From Adineta vaga (taxonomy: Eukaryota > Rotifera): a stretch of 64,000 nt of DNA. Below the pieces are notes generated by a model. It worked only from the letters and a program-made list of their open reading frames with translations, was not told the DNA's origin and did no database searches. The position numbers and the translations under genes are program-made. Below, in pieces: positions 11,683 through 24,345 of the stretch (position 1 is its first letter; each line of letters starts with the position of its first letter). The DNA is taken from assembly GCA_021613535.1 (NCBI GenBank), contig CP075497.1, positions 5,766,001 through 5,830,000 of the forward strand, written 5' to 3'.

Positions 11683-14600
11683 ATGCCTGCACCGTCAAAG
11701 ATTCTTACAAGTAAAAGATCAGTCGTTAGTGGAGTAGATAATGATCAGAATTCCGCTGCAATGAAATATTTACGTCCAACTGATATTAATTCGAAAGATA
11801 GTATCGCTGATGCAACGACAGCGAATGAATGGGCAGCAAAAAAATATGTTTGGGTACCTGATGAACAAGAAGGTTTCGTTCGTGGACAAATTCGGCAAGA
11901 ACAAGCTGATGGACAATTATTAATTGATTTAGAAACAGGAAAACGTGTTACCATACATAAAGATGATACACAACGTGTCAATCCTCCAAAATTTAGTAAA
12001 GTTGAAGATATGTCGGAATTGACATGTTTAAATGATGCATCTGTACTATTCAATTTAAAAGAACGTTATTATTCGGGTTTAATCTATACTTATTCAGGTT
12101 TATTTTGTGTTGTTGTTAATCCTTATAGACGTTTACCTATCTATTCGGAAAATGTTATTGATATTTATAAAGGAAAAAAACGTGAACAAATGCCACCACA
12201 TATATTTGCTATTGCTGGTGATGCATATCGTTTAATGCTACAGAATCGTGAAGATCAATCAATTTTATGCACGTAAGTATATTTCAATTCGATTTGCACA
12301 TTTTCATCCTTGTTTTTTGAATTTTTAGTGGAGAATCTGGTGCTGGTAAAACTGAGAATACGAAAAAAGTAATTCAATATTTAGCTCATATTGCTGCAGC
12401 ACCGAAAAGCTTTCAACGAACATCAGGCGGAAGTATTAGTCAATATCAGGTAAAATCTAATGATATTTAATTTTGTTATCGGTGAATCGAATAAGTTACT
12501 TTTTATAGCAACTGAATTCAAGAGCATCTGATGGATCTGTATGTAAAAAGAAAGAACATTTCTTTGTTTATAAAATTTAACATCTTTTAGGGTGAATTAG
12601 AAACTCAGCTTCTTGAAGCTAATCCAATTTTAGAAGGTAAATATTTAATTGAAGATAGTTTTATCGATGATGTTAATTTATTATTTAGCTTTTGGTAATG
12701 CTAAAACGGTGAAAAATGACAATTCATCTCGTTTCGGAAAATTTATTCGTATTAATTTTGATACATCCGGTTTTATTGCTGGTGCATCCATTGAAACTTA
12801 TCTATTAGAAAAATCTCGTGCTATCCGTCAAGCTAAAGATGAACGAACATTCCATATTTTCTATCAATTATTACGAGGTGCAAATACAAAAATGATTGGT
12901 GATTATTTACTAGAAGATTTTACACGTTATCGTTATTTAACACATGGAAATGTGACATTAGCTGGTATTGATGATGCACAAGAATTTCAACATACAGTTA
13001 AAGCTATGCAAATCATGGGTATAACCATTGAAGAATTGAATTCGATTTTTCGAACAATATCAGCTGTTTTACAAATGGGTAATATGCAATTTAAACAAGA
13101 TCGAAACAGTGATCAAGCGACATTACCAGATAATACAGTAGCACAAAAAGCTTGTCATCTATTAGGAATACCGGTAACAGATTTTGTTCGATCATTTTTA
13201 AAACCAAAACTTAAAGTTGGAAGAGATTTTGTTACAAAAGCACAAACACAATCTCAAGTAAGAGGAAACGATTTTACAAAGAAAAGAAAACTTCAGAGAA
13301 ATTTCTAGGTGGACTTTGCTGTTGAAGCAATATCAAAAGCAATTTATGAACGTATGTTTAAATGGATTGTTGCACGTATTAATAAATCATTCGATCGAAG
13401 TAAACGACAAGGTTCATCATTCATTGGAATTCTTGATATTGCTGGTTTTGAAATCTTTCAAATGAATTCTTTTGAACAACTATGCATTAACTATACTAAT
13501 GAAAAATTACAACAATTATTTAATCATACAATGTTCATTCTTGAACAAGAAGAATATCGACGAGAAAATATCGATTGGGAATTTATGGATTTTGGTCTTG
13601 ATCTTCAACCAACAATTGATCTCATTGAAAAAGTATGTTAGAAAACAAAAAACAAAATATAGTTTGATTAGAATAGATGCATTTCTTTTTGTTTTAGCAA
13701 ATGGGTATTTTAAGTTTATTAGATGAAGAATGTTGGTTTCCAAAAGCAACTGATCGAACATATGTTGACAAATTAATCAATACTCATGCACAACATCCTA
13801 AATTTGGTTGAGTATTATAATAACAATATCATGTTAAATTTCATAGGTTTTGTTGTCTTATAGGAAGACCAAATTATAAAGCTCCAGCTGATTTTAGTAT
13901 TATACATTATGCTGGTAAAGTTGAATATTCTGCCGAACAATGGTTAATGAAAAATATGGATCCATTAAATGATAATGTTGTTGTACTTTTACAAACATCG
14001 AATGATCCATTTACACGTGAAATATGGAAAGATGGTGAGTAAATCCGTGTTCATATTCGAATACATGATTTCGTCTTCAGTGAATACATCGAGAATGAGA
14101 TCATATCTCATTCTTCGACATTATACTCTAACACCTTCTTATAGTGAGTTAAGCATGAAGATTTATTGTGCAGTGTTGTGATGATATTATTCAGTTTTGA
14201 TGATATGAATTGTATGCACTTGTTTGCTTTTCTAGCGGAAATTGTTGGTTTATCAGCAACAGATCAAAATGATACAGCAGTAATCTTAAAATCAACAATA
14301 AAAAAAGGCATGTTTAGAACAGTAGGACAACTTTATAAAGAACAATTAACAAAATTAATGGCTACATTAAAAAATACCAATCCCAATTTCGTTCGATGTA
14401 TTATTCCTAATCATCAGAAAAAGGTTTGTACAAATTATTCTATTCTATAAAAACTATTACAAAAACATACTGTTCGATGTGTAGGCAGGCATTATCAATT
14501 CACCATTGGTACTTGATCAATTGAGATGTAATGGTGTATTGGAAGGTATTCGTATCTGTAGAAATGGTTTTCCAAATCGTATTCTTTTTCAAGAATTTCG

Positions 14601-17600
14601 TCAACGGTAAAGATTATTTCGAAGAAAATCTTCTTCAATTGTGTTTCATCATATCATTTATTGTAGTTATGAAATTCTTTGTCCAAATGTTATTCCAAAA
14701 GGATTTATGGACGGAAAAGCAGCAGCTCAAAAGATGGTCACTATAATCTTTACAGAAATATATCTTGTCTAAGTTCAATGATTTCATTAATTTAGATCAA
14801 AGAACTTGAACTTGATGAAAATCTTTATCGAATTGGTCTTACAAAAATCTTTTTTCGTTCAGGTGTTCTTGCACATTTAGAAGAAGAACGTGATCTTAAA
14901 CTAACTGATATTATTACACATCTTCAAGCGTTATGTCGTGGTGTCCTTGCTCGAAAGTAAATGAGTTCTTTTCGATAGTTTGAAATTTGTTTTGATAATA
15001 ATTCACTTTTCTAAAAGAAATTATCAACGACGTTTTCAACAACTGAATGCAATTCGTGTTATTCAACGTAATGGTCGTGCTCTAATGAAGATTCGTAATT
15101 GGAGATGGTGGCGTTTATTTACAAGTATAAAACCTCTGTTACAAGTAACAAGACAAGATGAAGAATTAAGTCAACGAGATGATGAAATTCGTCGATTAAG
15201 AATGGAGATGGAATCACGTGTATTACAAGCACAAGAAACGGAACATATTTTACAACAAATTCAACAAGAACGTGGTATTTTGAATGAAAGAGTTATTCAT
15301 TTAAATGAAGTTTTAGTCGAATCCGATGATGTAAGTGGCACAGTTTCATGAAATTACATTTAAATTCTTTTCTTTATTAAAGAATTTACGTCGAGTACAA
15401 TCACGTAAATTTGAACTTGAAAATATGTTACAAGAAATGGAACAACGTTTACGAGAAGCACTGGATCAAGTGAATCATTGGAGTAATGAACGACAGCAAT
15501 TTGATCAACGAATACGTGATACAAATGAACAGTAAATAATTATATATAGAAGAAAAAAAAAAAGAGAAATATTTCATTTTATCAATCGTTTCTTTTTTCA
15601 AAGACTCGAAGAAGAGGAACAAACACGACAGAAATTACAAGTTGAACGCGTTCAATTAGAAGGAAAACTAAAGAATTTAGAAGAACTTGTAGCAAGACAA
15701 CAGAATGATTTAACTAAAGTAAGAAAAACAGTCAAAATAGAATGTTTTTGTTTCTTCAAAAGATTGAGTTCTAATTTAGTTTCAAAAGGAACGTAAAATT
15801 CTTGAAGATAAAGTACAAGAAATCAGCAATGTAAGACAAGATGAGGAAGAAAAATTGAAAAATCTTCTACGAATTAAAACCAAATTAGAAAGTCATTGTA
15901 ATGATCTTGAAGAACGACTAAAACGTGAAAATGAGGTTTGTTTATTTACTTTTTTTACATTTTATTAAACGCTTCTAATGAATTAAGCTGATTTTCCAAT
16001 AAAGTTTAATTAATCTTTGTTTAGCTTCGTCAAAAATTAGAACGTGAAGTTCGACGATTAGAAGTGGAAAATCAAGATCTTCGTCATCAATTACAAGATC
16101 GTTTACAAAACTATGATGATTTACAGAGTCAATTGAAACGTCGAGAAGAAGATTTAAATAAAGCAATAGTTAATATGGAAAGTGATGCAGCAACAAAGGC
16201 AGCATTTCAGAAACAAATACGTGATTTTCAATCGAAACTTGATGATTTACAAGCCGATATGGAAAGTGAACGTGAATCACGTAAACGTTTAGAACGTGAA
16301 AAACGTGAATTGATGGAAGAAATTGAATCGTTACGTCATGAAATTCTTGATACAACAGATATAAGTCATGAAATGGTTGAACGAGAAAAGAAACGTGAAG
16401 AAGAATTATCAGCAGTCAAACGTTTACTTGATCAAGTTCATAAAGATCGAGAACTAACAATAACTGATTTACGTTCAAAATATGGAAAAGAAAATGAAGA
16501 ATTAACAAATCATTTAGAAAATACAAAAAAACAATTACAAACATTCACAAAAGATCGTCAAACATATCAGACAGATCTTCGAGATCGTGATAATCAAATC
16601 AAAGAGTTAAATGCAGCGAAACAAGAAATCGAAAGAAAACGACGTCAATTAGAAACTCAAGTACAAGAACTTCTTCATAAATTCAATGAAAGTGAACGTA
16701 TTAGAAATGAAACATTCGATAGATCTCAACGTTGTCAACAGGATATCGAAAGTTTAAATGCTTCGTATATTGAAGTTGAACAACGTTTACAAAATCATGA
16801 ACGTACAAATGCAACATTAAAACAAGAAAATCAAGAATTACACGAAAATCTTCAAGAAGAAAATCGTCAAAAAATGAATGTTCTTTCTAAACTTCGTCAA
16901 GCAGAAGATCTAATTAATGAATTCAAAGATCGATTAGAAGATAAAGAAGAAGAACGGCAAAAAGTCGAAACAAAATTTGTACAAATTACTCAACAATATA
17001 ATGAAATACGTCGTCAAGCAGAATTAGTTAATGTTGAACAACTCGAAGAATTTCGTCGACAAGTTCAACGTGAAAAGGATACGTTATTACAAGAAATTGA
17101 AAGTGAAAAATCTGTTAATTCAAAATTTTCGAAATCTAATCAAAAATTAACTAACGATATTGCTGATCTCAATGTTGAATTAGAACGTTATCGTACAATT
17201 GTACAAAATGTTGAAAAACAACAACGTACATTCGAAAAACGTGTTCAAGATGAGAAAAGTATTCAAGATAAATTACGTCAAGAACGTGATAAAAATGAAA
17301 AAGAAATACGAGAAAAAGAAACACAACGTTTAAATCTTTTGAAAGATTTAGAAGAACGAAATATTCTATATGAAGATTTAGAAAAACGTTATAAACAATT
17401 ACGTGATTATGTTGATAGTACCAGTCAAGCAACTGATGATGTCGGAAGATATATTCAAGAATTAGAAAAAAATAAACGAACACTTGGTAAGTTTACAATT
17501 AAAGACTTTATTTTTTGGCATATATGATCATTTCATGTTGTCTTAGATGCTACTGTTGAAGATCAAAAACAACAAATAATTGAACTTGAGGATGAATTAC

Positions 17601-19601
17601 AAACATCTGAAGATGCTCGTTTACGACTTGAAGTCAATGTTGGTGCTCTGAAACAACAAGTTGAAAAACTTGCACTCGATTATAACGCTGAAGTTGAAGA
17701 ACGTGTACGTTCTGTTAGTAAACGATTAAAAGAATACGAAGTTGAACTTCAAGATGAACAAAAATCGAAACAACAAATTCTTCAACAACGAAAAAAACTT
17801 GAACTTGATTTACAAGCAGCATTACAACAAATCGAAGAAGCTAATCGTGCTAGAGATGAAGCCATACGTACTAGCCGTAAATTACAAGTAAAAAAGTTCG
17901 AGATTATGATTAAGAATAGGAATTGTTGGATTTCATTTAGATTCAAATCCGAGATTTAACCCGTGATTTAGAAGAAATTCGACGTATCGATACTGTAGCT
18001 AATCAAACGGCTAAAGATTGGCAAACTAAAGTGAAAGCGATTGAACAGGCGATTCAAAAATTAACAGAAGAAAAAGATCTTTTGGAAAGACAACTTCGTC
18101 AAACACAAACTGAACGTAATGAACTTCAACAAGAAATAACAACTCTTAGTAGAGAATGGTAAAATGAATAGAGTTAAGTTACAGAATTCATCAATGTAAG
18201 TGATAATTTAGGGGTACATTTATGGATGAAAAACGTCGATATGAAGCACGTGTTCATCAACTTGAAGAGGAACTTGAAGAAGAACGAACAATATCAGATT
18301 TAAATGTTGATAAATTAAAGAAATTAGCTATGTCCTATGAACAAACACTGCTTGATATTGCTACAGAAAAATCGAATAATGAAAAGCTTGAAGTATGTTT
18401 TCGATTGAAGCAAACGACATTTTCATTATTTTTTCATTGAATAGATCATTGTAGCAAATCTTGAACGTCAAATTCAAGAGTTTCGAAAGAAACTAGAAAG
18501 TAATGATGGATCCGTGAATGAATCATTAAGATCAAGAGTAATGGCATGTGAAACAAAGATTCATTCATATGAAGAACAACTTGATAGTGAAATTCGGTGA
18601 GAATAACCATTATTTGAAAGTTTATATCGATTATACGTATATTTTATTTCATTTAGAGAAAAACAGAAAGCTCTACGAAACGTCCGATCACTTGAAAAAC
18701 GTCTTCGCGAAGCTGCTATTGTTGTTGAAGAAGCTCAAAAACAAGTGAATAGTTATCGAGAACAAGTGAACAATTTATTTTTGAATATTACAATAGATTC
18801 ATAAAGTTTTCTTTTGTCTTTTAGATTGATAAAAGTAATATGCGTTTACGTAATTCAAAACGTACAATCGATGAATTAGAAGAGAAAATAACTGAATTGA
18901 AACATCGTTTACGTCGAGCACAACGTGAAAAAGATGAAATTGAAGAAACAGCGTTCCCACGAAATCGGTAAAAAAAAATAAAGAAAACTTTGAGATAATA
19001 TTATTTTCTTTTACTCTAACATTGAATGAACTAATCTAATCGAATTTATTTTCTTCTTCTTAACTAATATTAAATTAGAAGAGAATCTTCTATGAATGAT
19101 TTATCATCACGTCGTGACTCGAATATAACAAGTATTGATGAAAGTCCTGAGGTATTTCATATCAATATCATCTGATTTACTTTCCTTCTACTCACAGCTT
19201 GTCTCTCTTATTACACTTATGCTTGTGCAGATTTATCTAATCTCACTTGAATTTCTGCTCGAACGGATAATTCAATTTTTAACAAATGAAGTGAATTTTG
19301 TATGAGAAATTCTTCTTCTTCTATTTATCGAAGAATTTTGCATGTGCATTTCTTTCTTCATACAAAAATCTACTTCATATAGGATAACTTTCTTTCGTTA
19401 TTTTTCAGTCCATCTACAATTCATAATTCTGCAACATCTTATATAAAAGCTTTTGTTACAACAACGAAATTTTATTCCGAAATGTCTGATGATGATTTTC
19501 AATCTGAAGCAACGAATACCACTGCTTCCGATACACTTAATGGTGGAAATACATCTATACGAAATAGTACTGCTGATGATTACAATCGTGGAAATCATTA
19601 G
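11683..19601 (+). CDS. Non-muscle (type II) myosin heavy chain
   Basis: 25 exons join into 2043 aa. Motor domain: P-loop [13 protein letters not shown] (split by the first intron, 12273-12328), switch [11 protein letters not shown], switch [10 protein letters not shown], actin-binding [14 protein letters not shown] and converter/lever sequence ending [12 protein letters not shown]. An IQ/neck segment with RNWRWWRLF follows, then a coiled-coil tail of more than 1000 residues, most of it in one 1.46-kb exon (16025-17486), and a Ser/Asp-rich non-helical tail (SDDDFQSE). Sequence in the neck and motor is of the non-muscle/smooth type, not striated. It hydrolyses ATP to slide actin and forms bipolar filaments for cytokinesis and cortical tension. 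Oddities: a 30-nt microexon in loop 1, a weak GTCACT donor at 14737, and two competing acceptors for the last exon. Confidence 0.95.
12509..12538 (+). other. Myosin II loop-1 microexon (10 codons)
   Basis: A 30-nt exon ([10 protein letters not shown]) sits between 59- and 52-bp introns, phase 0 on both sides, so skipping keeps the frame. It falls in loop 1 near the nucleotide pocket, between the P-loop helix and [12 protein letters not shown]. Vertebrate non-muscle and smooth-muscle myosins place alternatively spliced loop-1 inserts here. Confidence 0.7.
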
Positions 19602-20744
19602 AAAGAAACTCTTTTTTTGTTTTCCACTCCATTTGCATCTGTATATGTGTGCGTGTGTGAGCATATTTTTCTTTTATAATATATCATTGTGAATAGATTG
19701 TGCGTAAGCTTATGCTCTATTTTTTCATTATAGTTTAGGCTTATTATCGTTTTTTTTTCTGGTTGAGATAAAACAAATTTTTATAGAAACATTCCATGTG
19801 CACATTTTCTCGTTTTTGAAATTTTTAATCGGTTTATTCTCTGGAAATTCTTTTGTATTTATATCACTGCTTCGATATTATCAATATTTGCCGTTTTTCT
19901 TTATATTTTCCTTCCTTTTGCACATCAAATATAGCTTTCATATATATTGTTTACTATACACATGTGTATGTAGATGGTGATAAACAAACTAAAGAATTAT
20001 CATAAATCTTCATCGTAATAATGCACTTGATTCAATCGTTGAATATTCTTATACAAAGAAGCTTCTCATTACCATGTATTTGATAGCAAATCTTGTCTTT
20101 TTTCTTTCATGAATTAGATCTCTCATAGATTAAACATGGCTCGTCGTTACATTATTTCTAATTTAATTTTAATTCTGATTATTTTAAAGCGTATTTTCCT
20201 TGTGCTTTTTAAGAATGCTTTATTCTAATCCCATTTTCCGTTTCCTTGCATTTTCTTATTAAATATATATTATGCATCAAGGTTGCAATGATCGTAACTA
20301 TTTCTTCATCTAACCAAATAATATTCAAAGAGTAAATCTGATGTGAACTAACGAAATTCGACTCAACGAATATAGACGATATCTGTCTTTATTTTTTTCG
20401 ATTTCAAAGCTCGACATCATATAAAGAAGATCATTTCTATAATTCAAGTCGATTCATCATTACCACAAATAAGATTATATAGTCATAGAATTCAAACTGT
20501 TGTTCATCTAATCAAAAACGATTATTTATCAAACTATTCATGATGTCTAAATTTCTTCGTTTGAGTGCTCACATCTTCCTGTGTCACAACTTTCATATAA
20601 TCGCAGTTGGATCCTATTTTTGATATATAAATTGTTTCTTCTCTATTCTTTCGATCTAAACATATATGTCAACGGAAATTATCTCGAATACAATATATCC
20701 GCTTTTAGTTGTTAGTCAATTGTATGAATGACTTTTATTTTTTA
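19602..20744. other. Convergent 3' region between myosin II and UNC-93-like genes
   Basis: 1.1 kb of T-rich, AT-rich sequence holding the 3' UTRs of both genes. No frame of interest and no repeat beyond T-runs was seen. Confidence 0.5.
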
Positions 20745-22949
20745 TTATTTCTTTTCTTTACAACAACAATAGCATATTAATAGAAATGCGAATAATAGTA
20801 ATAAACATATGGCATTGATGTAGAAAAGTAATAATTGACATAGAAGTAATGTACAAGTATAAGCTATTATACGGCCCATAGAACGAATAGCAAGTATTTG
20901 AGCAAATCTCGATGATGAAGAAAATTTTGTTGAACTGCATAGATAATCTAGTAAGAGAGTTTATCGATTGATATAGAAGAATTTGGTGAATGAAATGACT
21001 TACAAGTAGCAATTGTTGACCAAAGACCAATAACAATTCCAAACGATAAAAATAAAATATACTTTATAATTAGTGGTGAAATATAAGCTATAGTTTGGGC
21101 TCGACTAAAAAATAATAATGCTAATGTTAAACAATGAAAACATGTTGTAAATGATATTAAAATCTAAAGAAGAAAACAAAAATGCGAGATTAAAATCAAA
21201 TTATTTGAATAAATTTTTGTTTGTATTATCTACCGTTAATGAAATTCGTTCAATAACAAGAGGAATTAATGTACTAGAAAGAGTGGCACCTAATCCATAG
21301 ATAATCATCATTTCAACTGTATGTCGTAAACCAAAAAGACATGTAACATCAAACTAAAACAAAACAAAAAAGAAAGAAAGAATGATACAAATATGTTTTG
21401 ATTCAAATCTCGAAGATTTACTTTTGTAATACTACCAAAAAGATATCCTTCTTGAAAACCAATAAATAATGCAAATAAATAATGACGACAACGATATAAT
21501 CTTTTCGATGAAATGGATATTTCTTTTTGTGCATCTTCATTCGAATAATACAGAATTGAAAACCGTCGACTCATACTTAATACAGATGTTGTCCATTCTG
21601 CACCTGCTTGTGGTAATAAACTAATAATTGTTAAAATTAATAATGTAACGAAGAAAATGTAACGCACGGGTTCATTTCGCCATTCTAAAATTAAAAAATA
21701 CAATATTAGTTAATAAGATAATTAGAAATAAGTACACGAGAAAGACAGTACCTTGTTTCTTTTCATTTAAATGTAGAGTTAAATTAACTAATATGGGTTG
21801 TGGTGGTGGTTTTAATAATCGTACATCATCATCTATTTGTTTATGAAATTGATAACAGGGAATTAAAAGACATGGTTGTGCACCAATTAAAACATATTCT
21901 CTTCTATATTGTTGATATAGTATGATAGCAAAAAGAAAAAGTCCGCCTATTGTTAATGATAAATGACATATAGAGTTATAAATAAATGCAAATGTATTAA
22001 GTCGTTTTGCTAATCTTTGAACACTTTGAATTGGTAATGATGTTGATAATTGTAAAATATGATCGAATGTTTTCACCATCATACAACTATAACTAAGACC
22101 ACTAATAGTGGCACTTAATAACAATGTATAGTAACATGATTCACAATATTGCATTGCTACCCATGTACCTGTAAACATTGTTGCAAGAACAATGAGAATT
22201 TGTGAACAACGATCGTAAGCAAGAACACTCGATATGGTCCAACGATATCGAACAATATGAATACGTGATGCATGTGTAGCTAAAAGAATAGCTCCAACAA
22301 AAGCACATAAATGAAATGTTAATAATGTTTGAAAACTTAGTTTCTCGGAATAGATCGATGTCTGTAAGATTTCCGTAGAGAAAAGACTAGCGAGAGCAAA
22401 TGCAGATGCAAACGAACGAATAATTACTATTCGATAGATCGAGGTCATTGACACTGTGGACACATTTGAACAATCATTACTTTCACCCATTGATGAAGGT
22501 GCAGCCAATGAACTTCTAGCTGAAAGAAGATTTGTTGGCGATAATGTATTACGAGATTTATGATGAGCTGGTCGAAGTGCATGAACTGGTGAATCAAGTA
22601 AATTCGTTGCATTTTCCAATAAAAAATCATTATCAGGTGAGCGAACTACTGGTTGACTTAAACTTCGTTGTAAACTATTGCTTTCATTTGTATTTGAACG
22701 TTTAATATGTGTACTACGAAGTGATTGAGTTGTATGAGAATGATTATTCATAGGAGATTCCGATAATGAAGATGATGATGATGATGTTGAAAGCATTTGT
22801 ACCTGATCATGTTTCGATGTACTGATAGCAATTTGATAACTATTTCGACGTGGTAAAATATCATTTGTAATTGGAGTACAATATCGACGATGATAAGGTG
22901 AACTAGCAAACGTTTGAATAAGATATTCGTCTTTGGTATTCAAATCCAT
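20745..22949 (-). CDS. UNC-93-like multipass membrane protein (MFS fold)
   Basis: Five exons (22949-21752, 21684-21422, 21353-21234, 21163-21004, 20947-20745) give 647 aa. About 150 Ser-rich, probably cytosolic residues precede some ten or more hydrophobic spans, the first starting near RIVIIRSFASAFALA. The best family cue is the segment ALFIGFQEGYLFGSITKFDV followed by CLFGLRHTVEMMIIYGLG, which matches the second-half signature of UNC-93 proteins (acidic or aromatic GF...FG..TK then a Cys-Gly-turn). UNC-93 proteins regulate K+ channels in worms and traffic Toll-like receptors in mammals; the role here is unknown. The C-terminus ends in CYCCCKEKK, Cys-rich and possibly palmitoylated. Another divergent major-facilitator protein is the main alternative. 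Confidence 0.6.
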
Positions 22950-24012
22950 CTGCTTTCTAAATAGGATATAGAGAGAAGAACAAGAAAATATTGTCTTTTT
23001 TGTCTAACACTAAATTTATCATGATCATCGAAGCACTTGAATAATCTACTCAATCATCCCTTGAGAAGAATTCTTTTTCTAGTTTTCCTTCTCGCTTGTT
23101 CTTTGTTAACGGAACAATGTTTCTATTTGCCTTTCTCTCTCTGTCTCTCTGTTTCTCTGTTTCTTTCTTTTCTGTCTATCCATCTATCTATCTCTTCAAT
23201 TATCCTTTTTATTCTCAATATACTCAACTAACAAAAAGAAAAAGAAGAATAAGAAAAATGTTTCATAAATTTTGAACAAGTTAACCATGTAAACATGGCA
23301 TCATGTTAGTTAACCACTCGTACGGATAAAAATTCGAATTATATATAGGTTTTTTTTCTCTCGAATAATTCTTTTTCGTTAATGACTGTCATTATTCTTT
23401 AGAGATTAGCGTGTATAAAAATGACATGCTCACATTCACTTGACATACACAATTAACGCATCTAGATGAAAACCTACCTAAGATGTGTTTTGTTTTGTAG
23501 ACTGTTAGAAAATGAAGAACTTATATGTCTTTATTCTTTGTCGTTTTCGATTGATCCAATGTGAATGAAGAGCCATCTTTACTATTTCTGTTGTATTAAC
23601 AACATAACACAACCGATCGAATCATCTTGTTCTGATACATAGAAGTGATCATTGTAGCGAGAAGTCTCTCTACAATTCTTTCTAAATTTTTTCGTTCTAG
23701 TCGGCATCATCATCATGTTCTTCTGTTACTCTTTTTCTTTTGTGCTTACGCGTTGAAAACTGTAAAGGGGAAATAGCTCACTTGTTCAGCATTCTTTTTC
23801 TCACCCCCCGTTTTCCTTCTCTCTCTCTCTCATTTTCTTCTTCTATAGAAACGAGAAAAAGAAAAGGAAGAAGAAGAAGAGGAAAATAGAGATAGAATGA
23901 TAGAATGAAAAGTTCCGTTAGCATTGAGTGGTACTAGTTGGAGTCCGACCACAACAATGTACGATTGAAGTGGATTTTTTCGACAGACGGCAAGCTTGTT
24001 TGAAACAAAAGA
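22950..24012. promoter_or_regulatory. Upstream region of the UNC-93-like gene, pyrimidine-rich
   Basis: A 1-kb interval dominated by C/T-rich tracts (23120-23200 with CTCTCTGT and TCTATCTA repeats; 23815-23835 with CT repeats) and an A/G-rich stretch at 23850-23900. It is probably promoter and 5' UTR sequence of the divergent neighbours. No coding potential was seen. Confidence 0.4.
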
Positions 24013-24256
24013 ATGAGTCGATTATCGATGACGAGCCAACCTCTTGATTGGAAAACCTCCACTAACGCTAGTGGTATGTATGCTCGTCATCAATTTCATT
24101 ATTTCATCTGTCTCTCTCCGATCACTTCCACTTACATTCTTGCATGTCTCGTTTTTTTTCAACATCGCTTTCGCTTGACAATTTAACAGATCTTGCTTTT
24201 CTCTTCTTGCTCATTCTCTAGACAATATTGATTTGTTGATGGATTCATCTACATAG
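24013..24256 (+). CDS. Possible 31-residue spliced microprotein
   Basis: ATG at 24013 opens a 61-nt exon ending in a good donor (AGTG/GTATGT). An intron of 148 bp with a pyrimidine-rich end (TTCTCTAG) leads to a 35-nt exon 24222-24256 in matching phase, ending at TAG. The product would be 31 aa (MSRLSMTSQPLDWKTSTNAS then DNIDLLMDSST). It converges on the GH43 gene with 90 bp between stops. No homology is recognised. It may be the first exons of a longer alternatively spliced transcript, or chance. Confidence 0.25.
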
Positions 24257-24345
24257 TTTTTTTTCATTTTCCGCACTATCTATCTAGAATACAATCGAAT
24301 CGGAAGTATGCCTGCATCAATACATATAGAATAGTAGTATATAGT

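Noticed and set aside
17169-17483. Long antisense open frame over the myosin coiled coil
   Set aside because: It mirrors a Glu/Lys/Gln-rich coding exon; the His/Phe/Tyr-rich translation is what such shadows give. The same holds for antisense frames over the lebercilin-like gene (640-876), TSNAXIP1 (47817-48062) and CFAP57 (59640-59945).
19453-19692. Alternative reading of the myosin last exon as a hydrophobic frame
   Set aside because: It would give a Met/Ile/Leu-rich tail unlike any myosin; the frame ending in SDDDFQSE fits the family.
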